In this document: in pieces, positions 44,625-56,611 of the stretch | Layout: each line of letters opens with the position of its first letter | Numbering within the stretch: the stretch's first letter is position 1 | Assembly (NCBI GenBank): GCA_914767715.1 | Contig: OU612071.1 | Span: 25,977,681-26,041,680, forward strand | DNA: 64,000 nucleotides | Origin: Membranipora membranacea | Lineage: Eukaryota > Bryozoa > Gymnolaemata > Cheilostomatida > Membraniporidae | Reading direction: 5' to 3' | Notes under the pieces: model-generated | What the model was told of the DNA's origin: nothing | Databases searched by the model: none | What the model saw: only the letters and a program-made list of their open reading frames with translations | Program-made: the position numbers and the translations under genes

Positions 44625-46055
44625 GAAGACCCGTTATATACAACAAAAAACAAAATTGTCTACTAATATATCCAATGTTTCAAATATAAACAACAATAAG
44701 ATTATCGAGATGTGAACACATGAACACCAATTTGCAGTCTGTGACTCAATTTTTTATTTACAAGTTGCAAAATAAGTGAATAAGTACTTTGGTTCTTGCA
44801 TTTCAGAATGATAGATTCCGGCTCTCAAAAAAAAGTTATTAACTTATGATGATAATTTGAAATGATTTTAAGTCATTCTTGCTAAATTTGAAGGTGACTA
44901 CTAATTTATAATGTTTATAATGCTTGCTAGAGTTCACCATTCCAAATCCAGTATTGGGCCATTCAAGCATTTAAAAATGATAATCTACATGAAAATAAGT
45001 TTTCAAAAACTACATACACTATCATGAGCATTATCACCAGATTGGATAAATATGAGAGGCAGAAATAAGCCCATGTTTTGTAGCTTGACAAAGATTATCG
45101 TGTTATATCTTGGATTAACCTTTCAATCAGTCAAAGCATTAAAGTTGGTTTGAACAGTATGTAAAACACTGCAACAACGTCTGTGAATAAAGTTAGAGCT
45201 ATAAACAATTTTCAAGACACAGAGCTTTGTATGCTGAAACTTGAATAGGTTTCTGAAATCTTCTAGCATTTGTTATATTGTTGTACATCAATATGTGTAA
45301 ATAATAATCAAAATGTTCAACATAATATACACACAAAATTTCATTTCCTCGATGCAATCAATGTATTAGATTACATCATGTACATGTTATAACACATAAT
45401 TATAAAATGTCAAATGCAATAATCCATACAAGTATATGGTAGGTCTGTTTAAGTAGATCGATATATTTTTGAGGAGCAAAGTATTTATTCAGAGCAGAAA
45501 AACAATTTCTGTTCGGAGGAGAATGAGTGATTGGTGATAAACAAGTGAAGCTTATATTACATGTTCTGGTAAATATCAGTTGCTAATGGATGGCTGTCAT
45601 ATCATCATTAATCACCAGCTCATTTCTAACATAATATATAAGACACTGTTCACTTTTACCAATGGTAGGCTTTCACTATTACTTTTACTGGATACTATTT
45701 TGCTTAGCGTTGACTTTAATGTTGGCATCTAACTCAATCTAAACAATGATATTGATGTAACATCAGATGGTAATTCTTCTGGTCTGGTAAGGTAGTGATT
45801 CAGAGTTTTTTGTTAGAAAAGTATATTGTGCTTCTGTTAAAATGGCATCAATCTCAAGTCCGTTGAAAAAGCCGTAAATTCTTTCGTAATGATTTACAAA
45901 CAGCAAAGGTGCATAAGGTTGACAAGAGTCGCCTTGAATGGTTCATTTTTTTTGTACACTTTATTTGGCAGTGTAAATCATTTTGGGCAAAATGTTTTAC
46001 ATTAAGTGCCAAAACAAAAATGACAGAAAAAAAAGAAGAAAACTATCTCAGTGAG
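44625..46055. other. Intergenic, no gene seen
   Basis: AT-rich sequence without a supported coding exon or recognisable repeat boundary. The plus-strand frame at 45909-46310 lies mostly antisense to the LINE fragment next to it and is not counted. Confidence 0.45.
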
Positions 46056-46059
46056 ATGA

Positions 46060-46562
46060 GATATTTGAATAGACTGCAATTAAAACAGGATAGTCGTGTC
46101 ATTGGACGAAAAGAAACTGGTAAATCATTGTACGATTTCGAGATGGACATATTTATCTTGATGTCTTTACATAGATTAAGCTTAAAATATCTCACCTCAT
46201 CTGTTATTAACACTTATGAACAAATTACTCACAAACACAGGAACAGAACTATTAAATATTTTATACCCATATATGGATTTATAATACACAAGCAAACTTG
46301 GAAGTGGTAAAATATTAAATGTTTTACACAGTGTTCTTGTATCAGTAAGATACTGTGGTATAAGGTGAACATTAGCAATAATTCTCATGGCAGACTTTTG
46401 CCTTAAAAATATGCTATCTATCAGATATTTCTGTGATAAGTTGAGATAAATTTGTATCCCATGAATGAATGAAAAATGTAGTGAGAATTGGCAGAAGAGC
46501 CATATTTTGATTTTATAATAATTCATCATTTCTATGATTCTGTTTGTGTGTTGTGTCCCCAA
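46060..46562 (-). pseudogene. 3' fragment of a non-LTR retrotransposon reverse transcriptase
   Basis: The minus-strand reading RQKSAMRIIANVHLIPQYL...TLCKTFNILPLPSLLVYY...NSSVPVFVSNLF, followed in another frame by SKSYNDLPVSFRPMTRLS, matches the typical C-terminal end of CR1/Jockey-type ORF2 proteins ('QKkaiRiI...LF..LnILpl...', then 'WNsLP..iR...s...FK'). The catalytic part is missing and there is at least one frame change. It is a dead 5'-truncated copy. Clade assignment is uncertain. Confidence 0.65.
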
Positions 46563-46942
46563 AAGTCAGTTGTCACAATGGCTACTTCCAAATTATAAGG
46601 AACAGTCATGTGTGTTCTCTCTGAACTATGTGAAAAAACAATATCATTCATTCGCAGTCCCCTATAAATTGCGCTCTAGACTTTTGTGACCGGACATGTC
46701 ACGATGGCTTACAGTGCCAACACATCCTCAGCTGTTCATGAACAGGGCATTTCCTCTAGGTATATTTAAAGGATTAAGTATTTTATGTAAAATTTGGCAA
46801 ACCATTGTGATATTATAATAAATTGAACCTAACCTCTTAGATAAATTAAACTGCTCTGTTAGGAAATGGTGTGATTTGTTTGATAGTTTTCTAGCCTCAG
46901 ACTATGGGCATCTGGCTTCATTTGGTGTCGAGCTGATAACTT

Positions 46943-46964
46943 GAGTTACTTGCGCAAGTAACTC
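46943..46964. repeat. Perfect 22-bp palindrome
   Basis: Self-complementary over 22 bases around tgcgca. A weaker outer pair (agcctcagact near 46893 and agtctgagct near 46977) suggests the centre of a larger fold-back. Confidence 0.85.
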
Positions 46965-46989
46965 CCTGCGCCTTGGAGTCTGAGCTATT

Positions 46990-47895
46990 AGACTAGTGTT
47001 TACCCAATTATTAGCTTAGTGATTAATGCCAGGTGGCTCATTAGGGAGAGATTTAATTCCGTTCTGAGATAGCAGCTGTACATCTGCTATAGTTATGTGG
47101 TATTTGTCATTAATGAGTGAAACTGATAATGTATCCTTATTGTTTCTTCCTCCATTATCAGGTTTTTAAACACCATACCATTTCTGAAATTGGCCAAGAT
47201 TTTCTGATGAAGTTGTGGTATCCCTGGTTAACTTGTTAAAGAGGGTGTGCTGTTTTCCCTTATAACTAGATCATCACAAAGTAAGGACACACAACACAGG
47301 TTTAGGGATACGTCTGTTGTGCTCTGTATTCTTGGTACTCAATACTGGTGACGTCTGTGAATATTATTAGGTTTGCTAGTTGTATAATCAGGAGAGTTGT
47401 TGCTACCGATGTCAGATTATATCAACAAAGCTATGTGCATCAAACAACTGCCTATGTCTTGCCATGTTTTGGTCAATTTAGTTCATTGCCAAGCCTGTTC
47501 TGCTGGTATTTTATACTGGCTACCAAAAGTGAAAGCGTAAACAAAAATATTTTGTCAAGATGAGTAGATCAAAATCAGGCACAGCCTATTTTATGGATTT
47601 ATGGTTATGTCGCCAAAGGAAAATGCATTGACAAAAACTCCTTGTGGGTTAAGATCAGATTCATAAGTTACAGCTGCCAATGTATTATTGTTTTAATTGG
47701 TATTCGCGCAACTATCAGCTCAGCAATTATCAACTCAGCAATTAACACCAGGTAGATGATTAGTGAAAGATTGCCGCTACCTGCTTTAGTTATTCGGTAT
47801 ATTTGATATCAAAGGGTGAAACTTATACATAATCCTTATCCACATTGTTTCTCCCTCAATTACCAGCATAATAACCACCGTACCAATTATGTAAT
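46990..47895. repeat. Diverged direct repeats of about 190 bp
   Basis: The segment 46990-47195 and the segment 47705-47890 share, in order, agct.ag..attaa..ccaggt, gctttagttat or gctatagttat, ggtat.tttg, gtgaaact.ata, atccttat..ttgtttct.cctc and acc.taccat/aatt. They are two copies of an unnamed repeat. No terminal inverted repeats or tRNA boxes were seen. Confidence 0.55.
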
Positions 47896-49115
47896 TAGTC
47901 CCAGATTTACTACCCTTAGCATTAGCTTTGGCATTACTAACATTGTATTGCATACGAGTACCAAGTTAGCCCTCTAAGTGAGTAAAGGATTTAGAGAAAA
48001 ACTGCCTGGTTTGACTAAATTATAGCACCCCACCTTGCATTGCTTCTGATTTTGCTGTTTGCTGATTCGGGTTTTGCCTTTGCCCTTAGTGCTGTCTGGT
48101 GCAAATTGTCATGTAACAATTGTTTGAATCAAGCTCCCTTCACATGAGTTAACAAGCCTGCATAATTCAACGTCAGCAGTTTTGCCATTGGGAGAAGAGG
48201 TTAGGGGTCGCAAGGCGATCAAGTTCGGGTGGGGAAACCACATGTCTTTCAAATTTGCAGTGTTATTCATTAAGTTTTCTTGTTTGAGGGCTACCTTTTC
48301 ATTAACGGAGTGCTATTGATTGAAAACCAAAGTCGATAAATGCGTACGAGGCCCTAAGCGGCACTGAAGCATATGCCTTGTGGTCAGAACTTTTCTCATA
48401 ATTTGCACATCATGTTGAAAACATTTTAATACTGTTTTGCGTAAAAAGAAATGCCACTGGGCTCTATCAATATATTTTAACATCGTTGTGCAGGGCGGTA
48501 TCATAGTATACGGCCACACCAGTCTGGTCTCACCCAAATGCTGCATAATACCTGGCCTATTTTACCCATTCTTAATATTATTTAAATGAAAAACATAGGA
48601 TGATGTGTGTATTGACATCCTCAACTTTGTACCCATATGCATAGACAGACTGTCAACGACTCATAGGAATCCGAAGCTCACGCCGGTGAGTTTTATCAGC
48701 CAAAAATAGTCAAAGGTGTTTTCAACAAACCATCCGTCTTTTAACACAAATTGAAACTGCTAATCTGTGATTTTTCTCTCGTTCTAAATCAGCAAGAGCT
48801 CCATAGTTTTTCCACCATAAAATTTAGCTGTGTCTGCTGAAGCTGAATTTAATTGATCTCCCTCATATTAACACTTGGATTTAAAGTGGAATATTTATGT
48901 CATGCTTAATTCAATCAACAACCCCTTGATTGTATGATAAGATAGATTATAACAATGAAATCCCTTGAAAATCCGAGCAAGATTTAGCTGATTTCTATTC
49001 AGGAAGGACCTCACCGGTAATGTGAAATAATAAGTCATCCTTTGTTTTCAAGTGATCATTTGTTGAGATAGATCAAGCCCCTCTTAGTAATTCGATCATA
49101 ATTGCAGCGTTGACT
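47896..49115. other. Intergenic, no gene seen
   Basis: No coding exon is supported. The minus-strand frame at 48313-48546 has no recognisable domain or partner exon. Confidence 0.4.
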
Positions 49116-49119
49116 ATTT

Positions 49120-49450
49120 TAGGAATGACAGGGTCACAAATTTAAAGCTAGAAAAAGCACCCTCTTATCGTGATAAAATATGGTTTGCGATGAATTATTT
49201 TGCAAATCAATTGAATGCTGTTAATACTGATACATACAATTACTGTGAGTGTTTCAGTACGATGGTAAACTAAATAATTGAAAATTGCTTTGACACAGAC
49301 TCCTGTTACTTTGACTGTTGGATTTGACTGTGGTCAGTCAAACCACTACTTTGAGTAGTGGTTTGACTGTTGGATTAATGCTGGACGTTTTGTCATTCCT
49401 TATCAGCTTGAAAAAGCTCTAATTTTTGTTAATTCACGTTTGATTCCCCG
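49120..49450. repeat. Dispersed repeat, copy 1 (partner at 63660-63840)
   Basis: Begins aggaatgacaggg.cacaa.tt.aaagcta, includes actaaataattgaaaat, and ends ctctaatttttgttaa.tcacgt. The same series appears at 63660-63835 (ggaatggcagggcgacaattcaaagcta, actgaataattgaaaat, ctctaatttttgttaaatcacgt). Copy 1 also contains the 16-bp hairpin at 49335-49369. Confidence 0.6.
49335..49369. repeat. Perfect 16-bp inverted repeat, 3-base loop
   Basis: The arms 49335-49350 and 49354-49369 pair exactly around ttg. Flanking tgactgttggatt copies sit on both sides (49314 and 49363), so a small direct repeat surrounds the hairpin. Confidence 0.9.
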
Positions 49451-50420
49451 CCCCTGCAGTCATTCTTGATTTGATACTGACAGGCCATTCATCCTGGCCA
49501 GGTCAGTGCTGGTCAGAACTAGAATTTCCATTGCCCATTATATTTACACACCCCACACACAATGAGAGTGTTTTGTTATTAGGGAAATGAATCCCCTTCC
49601 CAGGGAAGGGGTACTTGCCATGCAGATTTGTACCAATATGACTGGGTGGCTGCCCGTACTCACATGAATCCAATATTGGATTCTCTTAGCAATTCACATT
49701 GGTCGAGGGTTTGACAAAGGTAGTGACACTTAACGGAGGATTGGATCGAACATTTGCTTATTAAACCGGACAAACCAAAATACCAAAAATTGATCCTTGA
49801 GCTAGCTGCGTGGATCAAATTTTTGTTTACTCAAGGATTGCCAGTTTGTGAAGGATTATCACCTCAGCGACTATCATGTTTATCCATGAAATATCTTAAC
49901 ATCATTCCTAGTATTTGACAAGTGACTGATAGATTTTGTTTTAACCTTCATGAAAAAATAGCTGCAGTAAACACACAATGAGGTAGTGATGATTGCCATC
50001 CTCTGAAATCATAATTATCGCCATTGACATAATGCATAGATAAGGCTTATGTCAAGAGCTGGACTGATAGAAAACTTATTTTCAAACTATAATATATCGT
50101 GCACATATGCACACATGTCGAAAGTATTCCATAACAGAAATCGCCGTTGTTCAATGCTACACCGGCCAATTTCAATCTGATTGTGAAAATCCAACAGAAA
50201 ATTGAGTGAACAACCTAAGTAAGTGTGGTTTATTGAAGACTGTGCAGCAATAAAAATTAATTTTTTTTTGCGGAGTCAGGTCAGATTTGGTCCTGCAGTC
50301 ATTCCTGACTTGGTAGTGACAGGTTGATCTTCGTGGCCAGGACTATGCAGTGCAGAAAGAAAAACTCAAATTGTCCATTGTGTTTACGCACACCCCACAC
50401 ACTGTAACAGATGATCAATC
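49440..50420. repeat. Pair of related segments (49445-49570 and 50290-50415)
   Basis: Both contain cctgcagtcattc.tga.tt, gtgacagg..gat/cat, ggccagg..., ttgcccat/ttgtccatt, and ttta.gcacaccccacacac. They look like two copies of a short interspersed repeat about 850 bases apart. Other sequence between them is unassigned. Confidence 0.6.
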
Positions 50421-50624
50421 TTGTAGTCAACATAAGTGTAGCCAAAATAACAACAAGCAAATGTTGCAGCTCCGTTACTCAAAACAGGCATTGGCAATTT
50501 AGACTAAGCACCTGTCTGATTGGCATTTGGTTGGAAATTAAGCTTGCTTTGTGACTAAACAGGGCTCTAATCTGTACATTGGTTTAACTGAAATGTTCCT
50601 TCGCAATACATGGCTACTGACTAT

Positions 50625-51445
50625 TTCCACAATGATATAAGGTACCAAATCCTTGCCTACCACCTTGAAGTAATCACAACCACGTCATAATTTAATCAGC
50701 TAGTATTAAACTTCACTCTCAAATTACTGCCTTAAACAAGGAAGTAACAGTGCTTACCATTGTCATCAATAGATATTTATGTAGCCTTGTTTATACCATA
50801 TAAGGCGCCAATACCTTGGCTTTCACCTTGAATTGACAACGTTCACGCCATAATTTAAGCATCTTATATTAAACTTCACCCTCAAACTACTTCCTTAAAC
50901 AAGGAAATAACACTGCTAACCATTGTCATCAATAGATTTTTATGTAGCCTTGTTTATACCATATAAGGCGCCAATACCTTGGCTTTCACCTTGAATTGAC
51001 AACGTTCACGCCATAATTTAAGCATCTTATATTAAATTTCACCCTCAAACTACTTCCTTAAACAAGGAAATAACACTGCTAACCATTGTCATCAATAGAT
51101 TTTTATGTAGCCTTGTTTATACCATATAAGGCGCCAATACCTTGGCTTTCACCTTGAATTGACAACGTTCACACCATAATTTAAGCATCTAATATGTAAC
51201 TTCACTCTCAAATTACTGCCTTAAACAAGGAAGTAACAGTGCTTAACAATGCCATCATATGATTGTTTTGTAGCCTTGTTTATACCATATAAGGCGCGGC
51301 GACCTTGGCCATCACCTTGAATTGATCACGTTCACAACGAAAAATCAAAGTTAATTGAGGAGCTGAAAGCATTCGGAGAGCTTTCGTGAACAGGATAATA
51401 ACAGTGTTAGGCATTGACAAGATCGTTGTGTAGCCTTGTTCATGA
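50625..51445. repeat. 163-bp satellite, about five units
   Basis: The landmark gtagccttgtttat recurs at 50781, 50944, 51107 and 51270, exactly 163 apart, and gtagccttgttcat follows at 51430. A partial unit lies upstream from about 50625. The three middle units are nearly identical; the outer ones are diverged. Units contain ataaggcgccaataccttgg and ccttaaacaagga. No open frame is conserved across units. Confidence 0.93.
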
Positions 51446-53365
51446 ATGTTGTGTCCCTGGTACACTACAGCTGGTCATCAACATAATGTATCTCATAGAC
51501 CTTTCATTGGTGACCTAAAATAACTATGATGGGAACCTTCCCTTGGCTCCATTTCCGCATATTCCAATGATTTGTGAAAAAGCAAAAGCAGTGCCAGATA
51601 ATAAAGTCTTGATCATCTAAACTTGCAGAGCTCAGGTGAGACTAATGGAAATTCACTGTTGGCAGTGAGATATTTATTGCTGAACTATTCCTGTGGCCGA
51701 TGCCCAAGGCTACTGTTCACTTGTTACTACTATTTACAACTAATCATACAGAGCAAACACAACTGTAATTTTTACCCGATAATGATGATATGTCATTTAA
51801 AGGTCAAACCAATCAATCCAGGAGGCAACCGCTGAATTTAGATGTCAATTAAATTGGCAAAAAATGAAAGTTGGAGCAGAGGAGCATAACAATTAATCAG
51901 ATCAGGACCATCAGAATCATGACTGTGCAATTTGGTGACCTAAAAACATGTCAAATCATGACCTCGGTTTGACACATACAGTGTATGTTACAGCAGCTCG
52001 GGGTTTCGCTCTTTTTCCCAAGGAGGTTTCAATTCCTCCTAACATGGTTTCTTTGTTGTGATCATCATAATCATGCAATTAGGCAAAGTTGTGTTTTAAA
52101 GTTTTGATATGTGTACATTTTGCGGTGTCTTCCTTCTAATTTTTGGGCAGATAAAAATGAAGTGTATATTTTATTCTGATATCGCGCCGCATTTAGGACA
52201 AGGTTTGTGTGCTCATGAATATTACGTATATATGGAAAGGAACTAGTTGTGGCAAGATGATGTAATGGAGTTAGGAGATTACCATGACCCTTCTGCCATT
52301 TTAATAACCGCAAACGCAAACTACACACAAATGTTTAATGGAAGATTGGGATCTTAAGCTGAGAATACACCTACATTTGAGACATAGCATTTGATTACTG
52401 TCCAAATTCAGAAAGAAGAAATGTTTGTTTTCAGACTTGCAAGACTAAACAGGTGGTATGCAAACACGAGGACTTGAGATTCACGCCAAACAATTAGCCA
52501 TTTGTGTACCTTGTCCTGTCATATGTTTACAGCATGATGATTGTGATTTTGGTATAACTCTGACAAAAGAAGGCCACAAGCATTAGACACTTGAGTGACA
52601 GCATATACAGCACCAATAGGCTTCTTAATTGACCTATTCCAGCTTTAAAAGCAGCCAATGATGATGACATTACTTTGCCTTCCTTTTCTTTTCCTCAATC
52701 ATTTCCCTATGGCTCGAGCCACAGGGAAACCATGTCGTCTGATCAAATGTCAGAATAAGTAAAAGCACATAACAAAATATGGTACAAGAACAGCTCACCG
52801 TGTTGCTTGTTTTCTCAAGTAGGATTTATCTCCTTCTACCCTGTTTTGTACATGTGTTTGCTGTTCAACTTTTGAAGCAGACAGTATGCAATCGTATTCT
52901 TGTTTCTTAAAATTGAATGCCAATCTCAAGGAAATCTATGCCATTTATGCCATGCTAAATTCCAAAATATGGCTCACAACATCTATATCCAAGTACTGCA
53001 GCATCAGATGCAAAATGCGCACTCAAGAAAATTTGCATGTGATTCATATTCAGGGTTCAAAACAATCATCTATTCTCGGCCTATTGGCTAAGATCAAAGT
53101 GTCAGGGCTAATGGCTGATTAGTGCCTGTTTCAGTTTCTGGCAGCTTGCTGCACACTCACGATTAGGAGGTCCACCATGGCCTCACCTCTAGGATGCATT
53201 CTAGCTTGCTAGGATGTATCACACTCTCAGTATGAGGACACCGGGCAACTTGCGTCCCTCTTTAGGGGCAGCCCACCCTCTGTTTTCTCATAAACAGGGA
53301 CAATCATCTATTCAGTGATATACTATTGCATGGACAACCTAGTCAGCAGCTGCCGCTCAATGATT
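51446..53365. other. Intergenic, no supported gene
   Basis: Contains a 28-base near-perfect palindrome at 52702-52729 (one mismatched pair, centre ctcgag). Open frames at 51623-51835, 52071-52328 and 52886-53122 lack domains or splice context. Confidence 0.45.
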
Positions 53366-53369
53366 TTAA

Positions 53370-53719
53370 AGGGCAACCAAGGTTTCAAACAACTTCTCAT
53401 TGATTAATAGCAGATTGCACCTTCGGCATAGGGAAGAAGATAAAATCTAATTCGGATGGTTGTTCAGCCGGAATTTTTGTGAAAAATTTCATCCATCACG
53501 TACTCAAACTCAGATAAAATAGAACACCGCAGAGCAGTTTCCTGTTACTGTTTAGCCTGTGCTCTATCATCATTACAGCAATGTCTGGGAACCTCCCCTA
53601 AATCCAGCCTTGAGTCAGAAACTACCTTTAGTTTTGCATAACATAATGCACAAAGCTGATGCTGCCTAGCACACTATTTACTACCAATTAATGCATTGCT
53701 GCGAAACCTTGGTTGCCCT
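53370..53719. mobile_element. TTAA-flanked MITE (350 bp)
   Basis: The terminal inverted repeats are AGGGCAACCAAGGTTTC at the left and its exact complement at the right end. TTAA lies directly outside at 53366-53369 and 53720-53723, the target duplication expected of piggyBac or Kolobok elements. TIRs beginning AGGG fit Kolobok somewhat better. The interior has no transposase, so it is a non-autonomous element. The boundaries are exact. Confidence 0.85.
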
Positions 53720-53723
53720 TTAA

Positions 53724-54365
53724 TTTCTCTTTGAACTAAAAAGTATTATTGGTTCTCATTAGGCTGCTATATTAACTCTTCAGAATATGTTTGCGTTAAT
53801 CTACCTTGGGTGGCAACATATTCTACACCCTCCTGTATCCTAGTTTTGAAAGTATAAAGATGATGCTTTGATCTTTACAATGGACCTAATTGATCGATAC
53901 TTTCTTTCTTGGGCGTAATTCATATAGAAAATATTTTCAATATCTATGTCACATTTAACATACTGATTATGCAGACATATAGATATGTATGATAGATGAT
54001 TGATTATAAAATTGACATTAATTCAATGAGAGACATGTTCACACAGTAATTTGAAAGTTATTCAGTGGGAACTGTGTTCTGAAAGTCCCCCTTTCATTTT
54101 TCTATATGGCTACACAGTTCCCATCCATTTGAAACACTGGAGCTGGGGTAGTGGGCGCAGTTTAAGTTTATCTGTTTATCACTCTGGTATTTGGTCCTGT
54201 GTATTGGCCATGTTTACTAACTGAGCATTATGATTAGAATCAGGGAAACGGCATTGAAATCAGGAAATAGATGAGGATTATGTTTACATGCATAGGATCA
54301 AGGCCAGAGAAGTGACATTATGTGATGAGAAGTAGTAATACTACACATCATATAATGGTAGCAGT
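53724..54365. other. Upstream flank of the small peptide gene
   Basis: AT-rich, without coding exons; the 3' end is the probable promoter region of the gene that follows. The phrase acagttcccat near 54112 and its complement near 54067 form a loose inverted pair. Confidence 0.4.
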
Positions 54366-54370
54366 TGAGG

Positions 54371-54378
54371 TATAAAAG
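54371..54378 (+). promoter_or_regulatory. TATA box of the small peptide gene
   Basis: TATAAAAG; predicts a start near 54400. A leader exon ending at 54440 (GTATGT donor) and an acceptor at 54578-54579 give a spliced 5' leader before the ATG at 54598. Confidence 0.75.
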
Positions 54379-54597
54379 AACTCACTTTCACTCCGAGGAC
54401 CAGCTGACCGGAAAAGTCTGTGAGACAAACATCCTACAAGGTATGTACAGCTAGTTTACCATTGTGAAATTTTTAATTTGTTTAGCATCTGTAGCTAAGT
54501 GCCTCATTGAACTCTCAATCTGTGAGCTTAGACTTGTTTTACAGTTTAATAAGTTAGTTTGTATTATTTGTTTTCACAGGTTGAGTACGTTTGCATC

Positions 54598-54906
54598 ATG
54601 AAGTTAATCAGTCTGTTCTTCATTGTCTTTATGATCACAACAATGACAACCGATGGTGAGTCAACAGCATTATGATATTTAGCCGTTATCTGTATGATAA
54701 AACTCATTTAGAAGTGACTTCTCTTTCACTATACTCAATTGAATGACACATCACTGACAGTTTGTACACACACAGCTTAGCTTGAGTTCCATGTGTTCAA
54801 TCTTACAGTTCATTGCGGCTGGGGCAGGAGATTATTGGAGAGAGTAAAACCTTACGTACCTTATGTAGTTCCTTTTGTTCCCTATGTCGTTGGGAAGAAA
54901 AAATAG
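54598..54906 (+). CDS. Small secreted peptide precursor, probably C-terminally amidated
   Basis: Two coding exons, 54598-54655 and 54809-54906, joined in phase 1, giving 51 residues. Exon 1 encodes a near-perfect signal peptide with a Leu/Ile/Phe core (LISLFFIVFMI) ending about TTDG. Exon 2 encodes the whole putative mature peptide: VHCGWGRRLLERVK, then repeated Pro-Tyr-Val/Pro-Phe-Val units, then Gly-Lys-Lys-Lys and stop. Gly followed by basic residues at the C terminus is the standard substrate of carboxypeptidase and the amidating enzyme PAM, so the product probably ends in Val-amide. It has one cysteine, which may allow dimers, and a net positive charge. A TATA box, a leader intron and AATAAA at 55041-55046 frame a complete small gene. 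I do not recognise the family; a neuropeptide or a host-defence peptide are both possible. Confidence 0.77.
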
Positions 54907-55046
54907 ATGATCTTCCCTTTGAGGACTGACAACAATGATCGACCTCGATACTGAAAAAAATTTATTATAATGAGATTATATATATATGAAATATTTAACA
55001 ATGCAATACAAGAGTGTCCAAAACAGAGTTGCAATTAATCAATAAA

Positions 55047-56471
55047 ATAAATCAGTTTAGTGTACAAACAAATCAAGCACATTTTCACATTGTGGTATTT
55101 TTCATTTAGTATTAATATAAGCGGTACTCATATGAGATGGTATTATTGCAATGGAAGCTTTCGGCGAAAATTCTGGGATCTTGCCAAATTCCCAGATTTG
55201 ATCGAGCACTTTTGTCACTATCTCCAGTATGCCTTGACGTTTCTTGTTTAGCTTATAACTGATGCCAATATTGCCTGGCGCACTTTCAGCATGTGTAGAT
55301 TCTCCAAGCTTGATATCATCTCAGAACTGGAGATGTTGGGCATTTCAACTGCACACATTTTCCAAGTGTGCCTCAACTTTGGCCTGACAGCCTTGAGCCC
55401 GTCTTGCTATGCTCAAACAACTTCTTAGCAAATCCGTACGGATTTTTAATAAATTGTTCAAGTATTTTTGCTTCAACTTTCTTTCCTTTCTCAAGGCCTC
55501 AGCTATGGCTAGCCTTCTTATTCGTCCGTTGACATCACTAAGCAATACACAAAGCCATGAATTTCTGATTCAGCGCAATTTTTCATTCTCTCTCTTAGCG
55601 CACATTGCTGAAATCTCACATTGGCATATAGTTCATATATATCTATTTTGGTGCACCGAGTTTGACCTCTTTTCACAACTGAGCCGAGTTTCTCCTCACA
55701 GATGGAAGAGTGGATAGCAGGCAGTTGCATTTTGCCTTTTTCTAGCCGCTTCTAGTCAATGCAGAGTCGGGCAACAACTGCATATTCGTCAAGCTCACAC
55801 CAAGTCTTGACACTGCTTATCTTTGGCCAATCAACCTCCTGCCATACTCTGAGTATTGAAAGAAAGGCGTCTGAGTGTACTAGGCAGTTCAAACTAATTG
55901 GAAATATTTTGATCAGAGAGTGAAACTCGGTGTCAGCAAATCCTCAATCATGGTTAGCTATTAAGATCGGTAAATGACTTGGTACTTCATATCGATTAAC
56001 GCATACAGGAACATTAGATCTTTGAATGCTGAAGGTTGCGGGTCAGCCTGTTTTTAACTTGTTGCCATTCAACCATGTTGCATTTTCATTAGTCAGTCTG
56101 AAAATCTAGCGTCTAATGACGAAACCGTTTTATGCACAACACAGCTCCACAGCAAAAATTGTCAATCTTTGTAAAGGGGAAATCTAACCAGACAAAATCC
56201 AAGCCTTGCCTCTCGTCTTCTGGAATTGCTGTGTATATTGATAGAAATAACTCAAGCTGCATATATAGAGTGTTGGATATAACATTACTTATATGAAATT
56301 TTTTTGTGCATCTAATGATGTGTAACATATTGACCCTTTATCCACCAGTTGTTGTTCAGATTGACTAAACTGTGACCAACAGCCTTTTACAGCTCATTGA
56401 AAGGAAAGTATTAGGAGTTAGAGAAAAGTTCATCGGTTCAAAATACTACTGTATTGTTCAAAGACATGTAT
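55047..56471. other. Intergenic region with a possible degraded minus-strand exon
   Basis: At about 55345-55730 on the minus strand two overlapping frames, in sequence order PAIHSSICEEKLGSVVKRG... and then DVNGRIRRLAIAEALRKERK, are helix-rich and charged. They would form one reading only with a frameshift near 55540. That could be a decayed gene or transposon fragment. No family recognised. Nothing else is supported here. Confidence 0.3.
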
Positions 56472-56537
56472 ACATGTGGCAGGGGCGTATATTCTAAAAA
56501 ATTTCACTCACTGACTTTTCAGAGATGAGCATAATAA

Positions 56538-56611
56538 TCGGGCGCAGCCCGATCGACACGCCGTAGGCGTGGCGGGGAGGGTGTGGGAGGGGCGCTTAAG
56601 CGCCCTCCCAC
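56538..56611. repeat. Three consecutive GC-rich hairpins inside the hAT element
   Basis: Stems at 56538-56552 (loop gca), 56557-56571 (loop gta) and 56583-56611 (centre cttaag, one bulge). The block is strongly GC-rich in an AT-rich neighbourhood. Its role is unknown. Confidence 0.85.

Noticed and set aside
45909-46310. 133-residue plus-strand open frame
   Set aside because: Partly antisense to the LINE reverse-transcriptase fragment, AT-driven composition, no domain, signal or splice context.
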